Origin: Mytilinidion resinicola | Lineage: Eukaryota > Ascomycota > Dothideomycetes > Mytilinidiales > Mytilinidiaceae | Direction: 5' to 3' | NCBI RefSeq assembly: GCF_010093595.1 | Contig: NW_022985462.1 | Span: 70,948 to 134,947, forward strand | DNA: 64,000 nucleotides | Shown: positions 21,929 to 32,877 of the stretch, in pieces | Layout of the letters: every line of letters starts with the position of its first letter | Numbering within the stretch: position 1 is the stretch's first letter | The notes under the pieces: model-generated | Seen by the model: only the letters and a program-made list of their open reading frames with translations | Told to the model about the DNA's origin: nothing | The model's database searches: none | Position numbers and translations under genes: made by a program

Positions 21929-22861
21929 TCATCGAGAATCCATAGAAGTTCTAACGATATCTGTTGCCGACTCTCCGAGTACAGAAGAAGAGTACATTCT
22001 TAGAGGCCGTGCAAGGTCGTGGTCCTCGTCAGGTTGCCGCGCAGGAGGTAATCGAAGCGGACCTTGTGGAATTCGGGACTCAATGCGCTCCAGAATATCT
22101 TTCAGATGGCTCACATCGCTGGAGGTCAAGTAAGTTAGTGTCTAATCAAGACAGGCTTGTCAAAGATACATGTGCGCCTTCTCAGCATCATTTGAGGTGG
22201 GTCGAGAGACTTAGGAAACGAATAATACGGACGCGTATCATGCTCAACGGTCTTTGAATAGTTGAGCGGTCTTAGACGGCTGTGGCTAGGGGTAGATTAC
22301 TAACCCTTGATGCAAATCCGTGAACAAGAAGTGGCAGAGGAGTACACACAGATGACCGCGAAGCATATCATTGAATAGTACTTACTCTACTAGCGCATTG
22401 AGAGCTACTGCCATTTTTCTCATCCGCAAGGTTTCAACACGTTTGACCGATTCTTCCAGGTCCTTGCGCTTAAAGACCCAGAAGATGCGGTTCCAATTGA
22501 AGAATGAGCTAGTCCGCTCGCCTTGTCGTTTGATCTTGGAGAGTTCGTCATCTAGCTCCAGGTGGGCATCGTAGTACTCTTCCAGCATGGCGGTCCATCT
22601 ACCTTTAGAATAGCCCCCCTTCCCGATCTCAACGCCAATGGGTCCGGGAACATGGCCAGTGCGCAGCCGGTGAGAGTTCTCATCAACAGTGTTAGAGACT
22701 GATGATGTAATCCGAGAGAGCTCGGCGGGGGCGTCCCGATATGCCGTAGAAAAGATGAAGATTGCCTGAACAATAGTCGAAACGCTGATCAAGAGAGCAA
22801 CAATACCAACGATGCTCCCAGTGACCGAGAGCGGACTGTCTCCTCCAGCGAAGTTGGTCAT
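21929..22861 (-). CDS. Single-span membrane protein, fungal N-terminal-domain type
   Basis: Exons (minus) 22861-22386 and 22118-21929; the 267-nt intron has donor GTAAGT, a late ACTAAC branch site and acceptor CCTCCAG. The split codon becomes Asp and the frame continues as DVSHLKDILERIESRIPQ, clearly coding in style. 221 residues. The N-terminus MTNFAGGDSPLSVTGSIVGI leads into a hydrophobic stretch VALLISVSTIVQAIFIFST, then a charged region with several amphipathic helices and an acidic tail. This pattern (a conserved SVTGSIVGI-like start followed by a heptad region) is seen in the N-terminal modules of many fungal STAND and uncharacterised proteins; that assignment is from memory of the style and is not certain. 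The frame stays open upstream to 23113, but that part is Pro-rich and unlike a start, so I chose the ATG at 22861. Function unknown. Confidence 0.65.
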
Positions 22862-23696
22862 GATGCCGGTGATGACCTGTCGATATTGCCGGCTTTCAAA
22901 TACCGCGAGAAGACAGCTATTACAAGCAAGGATACGAGAAAGACGTCTGGTGCCAAATGAAGCTGAACCGGTACCGTACAAGATAACGAGACAGCAGTCC
23001 TTTTGATCTGGAGGTTCGTGGAGTAGGAACGCAGAGGGCTGCGGCGGGGGAGGGGGCTCATGCCACCGACGGGGCTGTGCTGGTTTCTTGTGCACAGTGC
23101 AGCCTGGAGACATGGCAATCCTCGTCCGCGTGGAGTTGTGCCTGGCCGACGAAGGATGCTAGTCCATGGCCCGATGATAGCGCCAGACCAAATAGGCGAT
23201 GCCGTCCACAGTGTTGACGAGGGAGGTTTTTGGCGTAAACAAACGCGGTACCGCTTCTAGACCGGGTCTGTTGGACAGAGTGCCAACTGGAGCGTCATTC
23301 TCCGGGACCGTGACGCTGCATGCTATCGTGATGGAGCTGCAGAGCATGGCGATGTGGTGTTGTGATAGTTAGTGACGGCGATTCCTAGCTGCATCCCCTG
23401 CGTGTTTGTTGCTTTTGCTGCCGTCTGTGCTCCCCTTTTGCGGATCTGAATCTCTCCGCGTGCGCCCAACACACACTATTCCGCGACCGCGAGACCTGTG
23501 AAACACCAAGCTCCATCATGTACGTGCTCGAGTATGAAGCTGTTCTTCGATGATGACCCAATTGCTCGCTGCATGAGCACCCGCACCTGCACTCTCTCCG
23601 CATTCCTCCATCTCCTCGACGACCACCCGATCGATCCACGGCAAGCGCAACTGCGATGAAGCACTGTTCTACCCTTCGTCTTCCATGGTTTGAGAG
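22862..23696. promoter_or_regulatory. Divergent intergenic region
   Basis: 835 bp between the divergent starts at 22861 (minus) and 23697 (plus). Short frames only, and no motif I can defend. Holds both promoters. Confidence 0.45.
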
Positions 23697-26600
23697 ATGT
23701 CGACGCTCACTCCATCCAACGCCAGCAGGATGATGAGCCCGGCAGCATGGGGCCTCAAACTCACTCCCTCCAACTCTCCATACACGAAAACCACCGCCAT
23801 GCGCTCTCCAGTGAAGTCCAAACCCCCGGAGCTCTCACTCTCACTTCGACAAGTCATCGGAACCACCACCAATTCGGCCAATGGCCTCGACAGCCTCCCC
23901 TCCGGCCGATCATTCGCTTTCACCGCCGGAGCTGCAGCCGTCATCGCAACTGTCGCTGACGACCATAATGTTTCCCAACGATTTTACCGCGCTCGACCTA
24001 CCACAAACCCTCTGAACCCTTCTTCCTCTGTCTACGGTGGTCCTGCAACACCTACAAATAACGAAGGCCGAAGCCGAACCGCCGCGTCCCTCAGAGATGC
24101 CGGCATTGGGGCCTCTCCCCTGGCTTCCCCAGCTGGCGACTGGGCAGACTCCCCCGCAAATAAGACCTGGACGGCTAGAGAAAGGATAAAAGCTGCGACT
24201 TGTGTGTCTTTCAGCCCGGATGGGAAATACCTAGCCGTCGGGGAGGTATGACATTAATTTCTAGACAGAAAAACAAGCGGCATGCTGACATTGACAGACT
24301 GGCTATAAACCCCGAGTCTTGATATTTTCTACTTCCACCGATGCCCCCTCCGACACTCCTTTGACCTGCCTCTCCGACCACACTTTCGGCGTCAGGTCCA
24401 TTTCCTTCAGCCCCGATTCTCAATATCTTGCCAGTTTAGGCTCTGCTAATGACGGCTTTCTCTACATTTGGAGTATAAATCCTCGTACTGGGTCGGCGAC
24501 GTTGCTAGCAAGCAACAAATGTACAAGCAACATCAACAAAATCACCTGGCTAGGATCCAGCCTCGTCACGTAAGTCTTTTTACAATTGCAAATTCATGAA
24601 AGAAGTAAGATAGGAATATTTACGGAATATCTCGTTGCTCAATGCTACATCTAAAGTTACCTACTTGAGACGCGTTTGAAGACGAGTTCCGGATGCTAAC
24701 GTTACTCAGAGTTGGCACTCGTCATGTCAAAGTGTGGAGGACTGAAGAGCCTATTCTTCCATCAACGCCCTCCAGGTCCCGTCAAAGTGACGTGAATTTT
24801 ATGATTACAGGTACTCCACACAAGACTCTACCCGGAAGAAATTGCCTTCTAGGATCATTGCTGGAGACAACATTCACTAGCGTAGTTGCTGTCAGTCCGA
24901 GTAAAGCAATTGTTTGCTCAGACAAGGGTGACATATGCCTTATCGACGACACCGACGGAACCCAGCGGTTTTCCAAGATTGCCGATGCAGGCTTCGGGGT
25001 GACAGCAATGGCAGTGGATTTGAATGGTAGACTACATTTAGCTGGCAGCCAGGGAGGGTTGAGAACTTTGCACATCAACGATCTTCTCGTCACACAAACT
25101 CCACCTCCTTCCCCGCCTCCTAGGGTGCAATCACCTATTGTCGCTTTGACTAGTGATAGTGCCCAGGTCGAGGCAGTTGCCCCAATACTAGATTACCTGG
25201 TAACCGTGGACTCTCGACACTCCATCCGACTTTCCCGGCTCACTAATCCCGACGACGAATCAGTTCTTGGAGACGTCGTTCAAAAACTCCCTGCCCATGG
25301 AGAGCCTGTTCTTGGAGTAAGAGCACTACCATCGCCAAATTTATTCAGCTCTTCATTTTTTACGTGGTCAGCCGGAGGATCTATCCTCTTCTGGAGCCGA
25401 GAAGGGCTCTGCAAAGAGGACCTTAAAGTGTCTTTGGAGCAAGTGGACAATGGCGACGAAGACCTTAACGAGCTTCGGACAGTCTCCGCGTCCTCTGGGG
25501 CCAAATTCATCGTTTCAGGGGACAAGTATGGAGTTCTTAGGTAAACGCTTGCCCCACGGTGGTGATCAGCTGGCGAACAGAAAGAGCTAACATTGTCTTC
25601 CAGGGTCACAAACTGCTCTACTAGATCTAGTGTTTTCGATTTCAAAGCGCATGCTGGCGAAATTACGGATATTGCAATTTATGAAGACAAAACGCCTACT
25701 TATGTTGCTTGTGCGGGGCGTGATCGCACAGTTCAGGTCTTTACAAAAACTGGCGATTCTTGGGATCTTCTTCAAACTCTGGACGAGCATGTTGGTGCCG
25801 TGACCGGTATTCTTTTTTCAAGAAACGGATCACGACTCGTGTCCTGCTCATCCGATCGGACAGTCGTGGTTCGTAATTTGGTTTCCAGAGAAGAAGACGG
25901 CGAAACTCTCTTCGCTTTCGTCATTCTTCGGACGATCACCCTGAAGGCTTCTCCAGTCTCAATGGTGTTAGACGTTGACCAAGACGACGTACTTCTTGTC
26001 TCCACAATCGATCGGCAAATCCAGAAGTACGATCTACGGAACGGCCATTCGCTAAGCAGCTTCCGAGCGTCAGATTCAGAGGGAGGAGACGCAGTCGTAA
26101 TGTGCTCATTGGCACATATTCCAACACCTCGAGGGTCTCCGCTCATTGCCGGCGTTTCTAGCACGGATAAATCTATTCGCTTATACGAGGAAGCTGGAAC
26201 CTTGGTCGGGCGAGATTGGGGCCATACCGAAGGCGTCACAGACATTGCCTTAGTCAGTTCCAAGAATTTCGAAGAGGACGATGTCGAACAGCGATCATTA
26301 GTGACAGTGGCGGTCGATGGCACCATATTTATCTGGAATCTGGACCTCAAACCGCCTCAGAGGCAAGAAATTTCCAGATCAATGGACCTGGCGGGAGCAT
26401 CTACACCAACGAACCGAGACTTGATTGTCAACAAACCACCGCTCCGACGCGTCTTCTCCCAGAACGAACTGGCCCGCTTCCAGCGATCGCCCGACGAAGA
26501 AGCCACTACCCCAACAGGAGGCCGCTCACCTCGATTAAGAAAAAGACTCTCCAAGTTCTCCCTCGCGCAGGCCCCCAAACTCGACCCATCACCCATGCCT

Positions 26601-27263
26601 AGCATCCCAAAGGAGTTCCAAACAACCGGCCCCTCTTTCGCCCAACCCATCAGCCGCAAATACCGCAACCGCTCCCCCTCACCTCCCAGTCCCCGTAATA
26701 ACCAGCACTCGAAATCCAGACGCCCCTCTCTCGACGCCCGACTACGCACAAAAAGCAGCACCGCCCCCGTCAATGAGTTCGGCAGCCTAGGCGCCTCCAC
26801 CGAACAAGTCTGCCGCACTCTCCGCGCCTACCGCAAGCGCCTTGCGAACAGCTCCGACGGCCTCTCGTCCGAGTCGGTCCGCGAGCTGGAGCGCGAGCTA
26901 GCCATCACAGCGCGGGCCGTGGGCGAGCGCGCTGTGAAGGCGAAGACCGTCGACGAGACCGTCATGGTCAAGCTGCTTGACCAGTACTCGGAGCGCTTGG
27001 TGCAGATGCTCGACGAGAAGATTGCTATCAGCGTCAAGCAGCAGGTACGGCAGAACAGTGTCGACGGGAGCGGCGCTGCGAGCCCCAGCCCGACGCCGGA
27101 CAAGGCGATGCTGAGGGAGGAGCCGGAGACGGAGCTGGTGGCGGAGCTGCAGGAACTGTCTGCGGAGAGCGGCGGGGTGGGGCTGGGGTTGGGTGTACAT
27201 ACACCTATTGCGGAGGAGGCCGTGGAGACGGAGACGAAGAAGCGGGCGAAAAGTTCGGCGTGA
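23697..27263 (+). CDS. WD40-repeat protein, MABP1/WDR62-like
   Basis: Exons 23697-24245, 24298-24569, 24710-25540 and 25604-27263; introns of 52, 140 and 63 nt (donors GTATGA, GTAAGT, GTAAAC; branch sites CTGAC, CTAAC, CTAAC). All phases fit; 1,103 residues. After a Ser/Thr-rich, disordered N-terminus of about 165 residues come two WD40 propellers. Clear repeats include AATCVSFSPDGKYLAVGE, VRSISFSPDSQYLASLG, ITDIAIYEDKTPTYVACAGR and AVTGILFSRNGSRLVSCSSD. These are followed by a basic, Ser/Pro-rich linker and a C-terminal helical segment (VMVKLLDQYSERLVQMLDEK) that could dimerise. This order of double propeller, disordered linker and C-terminal coiled coil is that of the MABP1/WDR62 family, which in animals scaffolds JNK signalling and acts at spindle poles. 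The fungal role is not established by anything here. Exons 2 and 3 split propeller blades, which supports the splicing. Confidence 0.88.
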
Positions 27264-28290
27264 GTGATTGAAGCTTGGACACATTCGCTTACCGCCGTTT
27301 GAGGTGCTTCGGCGCCTCATAGAAATTCCATTAAGACGTGCAGATTTTCAGAGCATGGATTTGTGGTTTCATGCGCAGTAGTGAGCGAGCGAGAAAAGCT
27401 AGGGGATTGGAGTTAGGCGGGGCGGTGTACGATAATCGGAAAGGGGCTCTTTGCTGCTTCTTTTTCTGCTTTTTTTTCTTTTTTTCTTTCTCTTGGGTAT
27501 GTGGACAGGAAGGGCGCTGGTGGAGGGAAGGGAAGGCGAGGCTAGTAAGACCGCCGAGGGCCATGGGGGGGGTTGTTTTCTAGAGTTGGGAGGCTCTCTT
27601 GAGGCGTTTTGGGTTGATTTTTGGCGTTTGAGGAATGGGGTTTGAATTTCCTCCATTAGATGCCTGTAGCAGACAGAGCAGTCAGTCCGTCGACTTTTTC
27701 GTAATGGCAGCGTCAGTCACCACAACACGTCCCACTTTGCGATTTGGAAAACTGCGTGCTTTGGATATCTGCATTCGATTCGTTTCTCTATTCGTAAGGA
27801 GAGGATGGGGCCCCGCTGAGCCACAATTGACTGTATACTGCCTTGAACGAAGTCGGGACACACTCGCTCACCACGGTTTGAGGCGCTTCAGCACATTCGG
27901 AATCTTTTTGATAATATTTAACGGCTCTTGAGAACTCGAATCGAAGCGGTTTCATGCGCTTATAGTCGGTCTACTTGGCTGTTGTTTGGTGCGTTAGCAC
28001 GTTATTATACTTTTGAAAGAGATCAAAAGACGGCGTGCCCAAACTTACTTTGCAGCCGTGTCAGCCGGTCTGGTTCTGACTTCTTCTGGAATGATCATCT
28101 CCGACGCAGGGTCAGGAAAGCGAGCACAAAAACCCAGCAACTGCAAGATAATGAGCAGAGCAGAAACACTCTGCCATATTCATTCGCCTTGTTATCTGCC
28201 TACTCAAAACCAACATAATATGGAACACACGCAATGCAGCCTTCCGCCAAGCAGCTAACATAAACACAACAGACCCCTCACATCACAAGC
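27264..28290. other. Intergenic between convergent genes
   Basis: Lies between the WD40 gene and the 3' end of V-ATPase subunit B. A T-rich tract lies at 27460-27493. Frames are short and of poor composition. Two 3' UTRs are expected here; nothing else is supported. Confidence 0.45.
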
Positions 28291-30242
28291 CTACACATCC
28301 ACCAAGTTCTCCGTCTGCTCCCCATTCGCCTCGGGCCCGGCGTTGTCCCTCGTGTCCTTGTTCCCGCGCCTCTTACCCTCCGCCTTGCGCGCATAGTACT
28401 GATCCAGCACCTTGGCCGGGATACGATTGAGCAATTCCTTGGGGTAGATGCGGAGCAAGCTCCACGCGAGATCGAGCGATTCGAAGATGGTGCGGGACTC
28501 GTATGCGGACTGGGAGATGAAGGTTTTCTCGAATTTCTCGAGAAATTCGAGCGAGAGCTTGTCTTCGGAGGAGAGGGCTTCCTCGCCGACGACTGCTTTC
28601 ATTGCGGCTGTGGGAGAGTGCATTAGCTAGGGCGAAAGATGGGGGTTCTTGGGTTAGGGGCTTACCGGCGTCACGACCGATGGCGTATTTGGCGTAAAGC
28701 TGGTTGGAGACGTCGCCATGGTCTTTCCGCGTGCGGCCCTCGCCGATGGCGGATTTCATGAGACGGGACAGGGAGGGGAGGACGTTGATGGGTGGGTAGA
28801 TGCCCTTGTTGGAGAGTTGACGGTCGACGAAGATCTGGCCCTCAGTGATGTAACCGGTCAAATCTGGGATGGGATGAGTGATATCTAGGAGGTCGTTAGT
28901 TATCTTGTGTATCGAGCCTAGGGATTTGGAGATCATTTATACCATCGTTAGGCATGGTTAAGATGGGAATCTGAGTGATGGAACCATTCCTCCCTTCTAC
29001 ACGTCCAGCACGCTCGTAGATGGTTGACAAGTCAGTGTACATGTAACCAGGGTAACCACGGCGACCTGGCACTTCTTCTCTGGCGGCTGAAACCTCACGA
29101 AGAGCGTCACAGTAGGACGACAAGTCAGTGAGAATGACGAGGACGTGCTTCTCGAGCTGATAGGCGTAGTATTCGGCTGTTGTAAGGGCGAGGCGCGGGG
29201 TAATAATACGTTCGATGCTACAAACAGTTAGTTATTGAGGTCGAGGTCTGTCTCGGGAACATTTACGTAGGATCGTTTGCCAAGTTCAAGAAGAGGGTGA
29301 CACGCTCCATACTGCCATTCTCTTCAAAGTCCCGGGTGAAGAATCGGCTGGTCTCCAAGTTGACACCCATAGCGCCGAAGACGATGGAGAAGTTGTCCTC
29401 GTGGTCATCGTGCACACCCTTGTTAGGTTTTGCAACCAAGCTAGCCTGTCGACAAATCTGGGCTGCGATCTCGTTATGCGGTAGACCGGCTGCGGAGAAA
29501 ATGGGAATTTTCTGGCCACGGGCGATGGAGTTCATAGTGTCGATGGCGGAGATACCGGTTGAAATCATTTCTTCGGGGTATACCTATAGCTACGTTAGAC
29601 CCAACTATAGCTATAACACAGGAAATGCTTACTCGAGAATACGGGTTAATGGGACTGCCGTTGATGTCGAGGTAGTCTTCCGCCAACACTTTTGGGCCCT
29701 TGTCAATAGCTCGACCTGAACCGTCGAATATCCGACCCAACATGTCCTCCGAGACACCTAGTTTCAAGCTGTGACCGGTGAATTCGACTTTTGTCTACGT
29801 ACGTTAGCGATGTCTAGCCTCGGGGAGGGGTTGCCGACCTTCTTCACATCGATGCCTGAAGTGCCTTCGAAAACCTGTGTATCCGGTCAGAGGGGTCGTA
29901 TGGTAGCGCAGAGGCTGTGGATTGTACCTGCACGACAGCGCGGTTTCCTATGAAGCTAAATTAGTACATGTTAGAGCAATGCACGGGCAGTAAAGGTACC
30001 TCTTGCTTCCAAGACCTGGCCGGACCGCTCAGTGCCATCGGGGAGCGTCAAAGACACAATCTCGTTGTACTTGGGGAATTTGACCTGCAGTGTAATCGCA
30101 TAAGCTCCAGTACCCTCTGCAATGCCTCCCAAAGACTACTGACGCTCTCAAGAATGACCAATGGCCCGTTGACGCCGCCAATGGTGTTGTAGCGCAACCT
30201 GGGCGTCACGGACATCATCCGCGGATCCACGATTTCCGGCAT
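28291..30242 (-). CDS. vma2: V-type proton ATPase subunit B (V1, non-catalytic)
   Basis: Nine exons on the minus strand: 30242-30144, 30084-30000, 29947-29928, 29874-29839, 29794-29633, 29583-29267, 29217-28943, 28884-28666 and 28607-28291. The phases sum to 509 residues, close to the 517 of yeast Vma2. The subunit forms the B part of the A3B3 hexamer of the V1 sector, which hydrolyses ATP to drive proton pumping into vacuoles and Golgi. Diagnostic stretches: [62 protein letters not shown] (where catalytic subunits have a P-loop) and [21 protein letters not shown] choice is clear because the N-terminus matches the family start. Exon 3 is only 20 nt and exon 4 is 36 nt. Intron 4 has donor GTCGGC, less canonical than the others, but is forced by the family alignment (GIDVKK joined to TKVEFTG). 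Confidence 0.96.
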
Positions 30243-32877
30243 GGCTGCTGACTGCGAGGGAGTGTAGGAGATGGGGAGGAGGTCTTCGGCGGTCTCTCCA
30301 CAGCTGGGTGTGGGTGCGAGAGCTTCGGCGGGGGGCTGGAGCTGGTGGCAGTGAAGCTCGAGGTGCTGGGGTTGGCGAAGAAGCTCGCCAGTGCGTCAGT
30401 GCGGCGGGCAGCACTTCACGTAAGCCGATTGAGCGATAAGAATGCCCAGATGAAAGAAGCAACGCCGCAGGTGGAGTGCAAAATGTGTATCTTCACTGTG
30501 TTCGGTGGTACTTGTCAGAGAGAGAGAGCTGATGCTTTGGTCGTTTGGATCATTCACGGGCGGCAACAGCGCATGCAAGAGGCGAGACGCAATTTGATTA
30601 GTTGAGAAAAGTGGTATTCTATAAAACTATATGCAAGCCCATTCTCCCTCGCATCGCACTTCCGTCCTTCAGTAGTCTATTTGAGGTCGTCAAGCCTGTT
30701 ACCTAGATGCCGAGTTAGATGAGTGATATCTTCGAAACTGCGGATACAAGAACAATGTGGTTCGAATAAAATCAGACATCCAAGGAAGAAATTGCCGCTC
30801 AACGCGCATCTGTCATAGGTTCGAGTCGATGGCTAGCGTGGAAACTGCGAATGTAGGAATGTTTCATCATAGAAAAGGGTGGTTGCAAAAGAAAAAGCGT
30901 TGCTAACCTGAAGAAACGACGCCTCATTCCCGACGCCCATCACACATATCCGCACACTTCTCTGCCACCGCTTGTGGTATCTCGAGGTATTTTCAGACTC
31001 ACGGATCAGACGGAAGTCCCGCGTTTTGAACCACTGAGAAACTGGTGAAGCTCCCTCGAGCAGCGGCAGAGCAGCGTACACAGATTGGAAGTGTTATCCG
31101 CTGCCCTGGACTTCCGAAATACCATGAGGCACCACAAGCGGTGGTAGAGCAGTGTGCGGAGAACTCTGACCATGCACTGTGCAAGGTCGGTGCAGAGATG
31201 GGCGCTTACCATGTCTACGACAAGGTCGACATCCTGCAAGAACTTGATCGTGTTAGCCTGTTGCACTGCAAGGGTTTACAGGCAATGGAGAGCAAGACAT
31301 GGTGGTCAGACAAAAGTACTGGCAAGTAGCAGGCGCCGGCGAAGGCGCCCGAAAAGACTGGTTTCATCAAGGTCGACTCAGCTGGGAAAAGAAGACGTGT
31401 TCTTGAGTTGTCATCATCCCGAGGGATGTGGGTGCAGATGAAGAGAGCTGAACTCACGACGAGAGGAACATTGTGGACTGGCTGCTTGTGTGAGTAGGTG
31501 GCCAGCTGCAAAAGTGAGGCCAGCTTCTGAAGATCCCTGCTGCGAAGAATCAAGGTATGCAGTTAGTGAAGCTGGTAGCACCAGACGCCGCCGCAACGAG
31601 CTGTGTTGCAAGAGTAGCCATGGCGTGGTGGAGATGCAGTGTTGTGGAGGATGGAGGTGGACGCTGTGAGGAAGAAAAGCTGGCGAGGTTTTCTACAAGC
31701 CCGCGGGCGATTAGTTTAGTGCATCATGTGACCTCGGCCCGGCGAGCTAGCCGATGCTCGGCCTAGTCTCCGGTACCACAGTGTTTCAGATGAAGACTAG
31801 ATCACGTGACCAGAATTTGGTGGCAAATGCTGCTAAAACGCTGGGACCCTAACCTTCATCCGAAATACCGTGGTATTGAATTCGACACACGTGACATTCG
31901 CAGCATCGGCCGTGTGCCCACACGCATCAGAGGCGTCTGTGAAGAATCCAGCAGTCTAGGTAGCCTCTCTGCGCAGTCCAGAGCAAGATTTGCAGGGCTC
32001 TAAAGCCGCCGATAGGGGCGGCGACGAGCAGGTGGGCAAAAGGAGTGGGGGACTTGGCGCGTGCTTAGGTAAAATATACCAGCCACCTCTCCAAATCGGC
32101 CCCTAGATTTCGGCGGTCTTCAGGGCCACAGGCTGCTTCGCTCGGTGCCCAGGTTAGAGGCATCGCCCGACCCAGCGCTCTTCACTCCCGTCAACCACCA
32201 CGACGCCCGCCAGCCATCCCATCCGCCCACGCCTCCGACGACACGCCCACGCCGCGAGCCGCCATGCCCGTCTGCCCCTTCGCCCTCTGATCCCACCCCC
32301 GAGCCATTGCCGCCGTCTGCTTACGCTCGTTTCCACCCGCTTCCTCGCCCGACGGCACGAATGCGCGATATCGCACCCACGACGTCTGCGCCATACACCG
32401 CTCCCGTGCGCCCTCTCCCTTCGACTCGCTGCTGATCGCGTTGCGCCCGTCTGTCCGGCATCGTTCCCTGGGTGTCGCGAAACATCTCGTCGTCGTCGCA
32501 TATCAGCCCCGGCACTTGCCGGTGGATCATCCGAAGCCATCTCGAAGCCTTCGAGGCGCGCCAGTTCGAACTCTGCGTCTATCCCGCCGGCACGCGCACT
32601 GCACGCCTTTCGAGAGCTGCCTGGCTTTTTGAGCATTCTGTACGCCTGACTGTTCTGCGGCCGCCTACTCAGCCACAATAGCGTCTCCCGCGCATCGCAT
32701 CTTTCTGGGCATGCATGTCTTGTAACCGAACATCACCACAAGTAGTTCCGTTTGCGAGAGCACGTCTACTGGAATAGACACACAGTAACCGGACGGGTTG
32801 CAGATTTACCCGGCGGGGTCACTACAGCGGAGGAATCTGAAGAAGCGGCACGCGCTTCTACCCGTGAGGGCGTCAAG
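30243..32877. other. Long divergent intergenic region with a fold-back repeat
   Basis: 2.6 kb between the V-ATPase B start (minus) and the PtaB-like start (plus). It holds a fold-back repeat at 30951-31159, listed separately. Between 31621 and about 31200 the minus strand shows several intron-like signals (CACTAAC with TTCGCAG; GTACTT, TCTGACC, CTTGCAG; GTAAGC after GACATG), but no combination gave a protein I could support. 32150-32750 is GC-rich and probably the promoter and 5' UTR of the next gene. Confidence 0.4.
30951..31159. repeat. Imperfect fold-back (inverted) repeat
   Basis: The arm at 30951-31020, read as reverse complement, gives GGACTTCCG, then AATACC, then ACCACAAGCGGTGG, then AGTGTGCGG. 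The arm at 31107-31159 has the same elements in the same order on the plus strand. The left arm has about 20 extra bases. The spacer is about 86 bp. It could form a hairpin, or be two inverted copies of a dispersed repeat, since the CCACAAGCGGTGGTAG core also occurs elsewhere in the window. Confidence 0.6.

Noticed and set aside
31200..31621. Possible short spliced gene on the minus strand (ATG at 31621, MATLATQLVAAAS)
   Set aside because: Several good intron signals are present, but every exon combination tried led to stops or non-protein-like sequence. The plus strand also has a 94-codon frame at 31045-31329. Not enough to call either.
32154..32678. 174-codon minus-strand frame upstream of the PtaB-like gene
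   Set aside because: Arg/Gly-rich frame in GC-rich promoter DNA, open on several frames.
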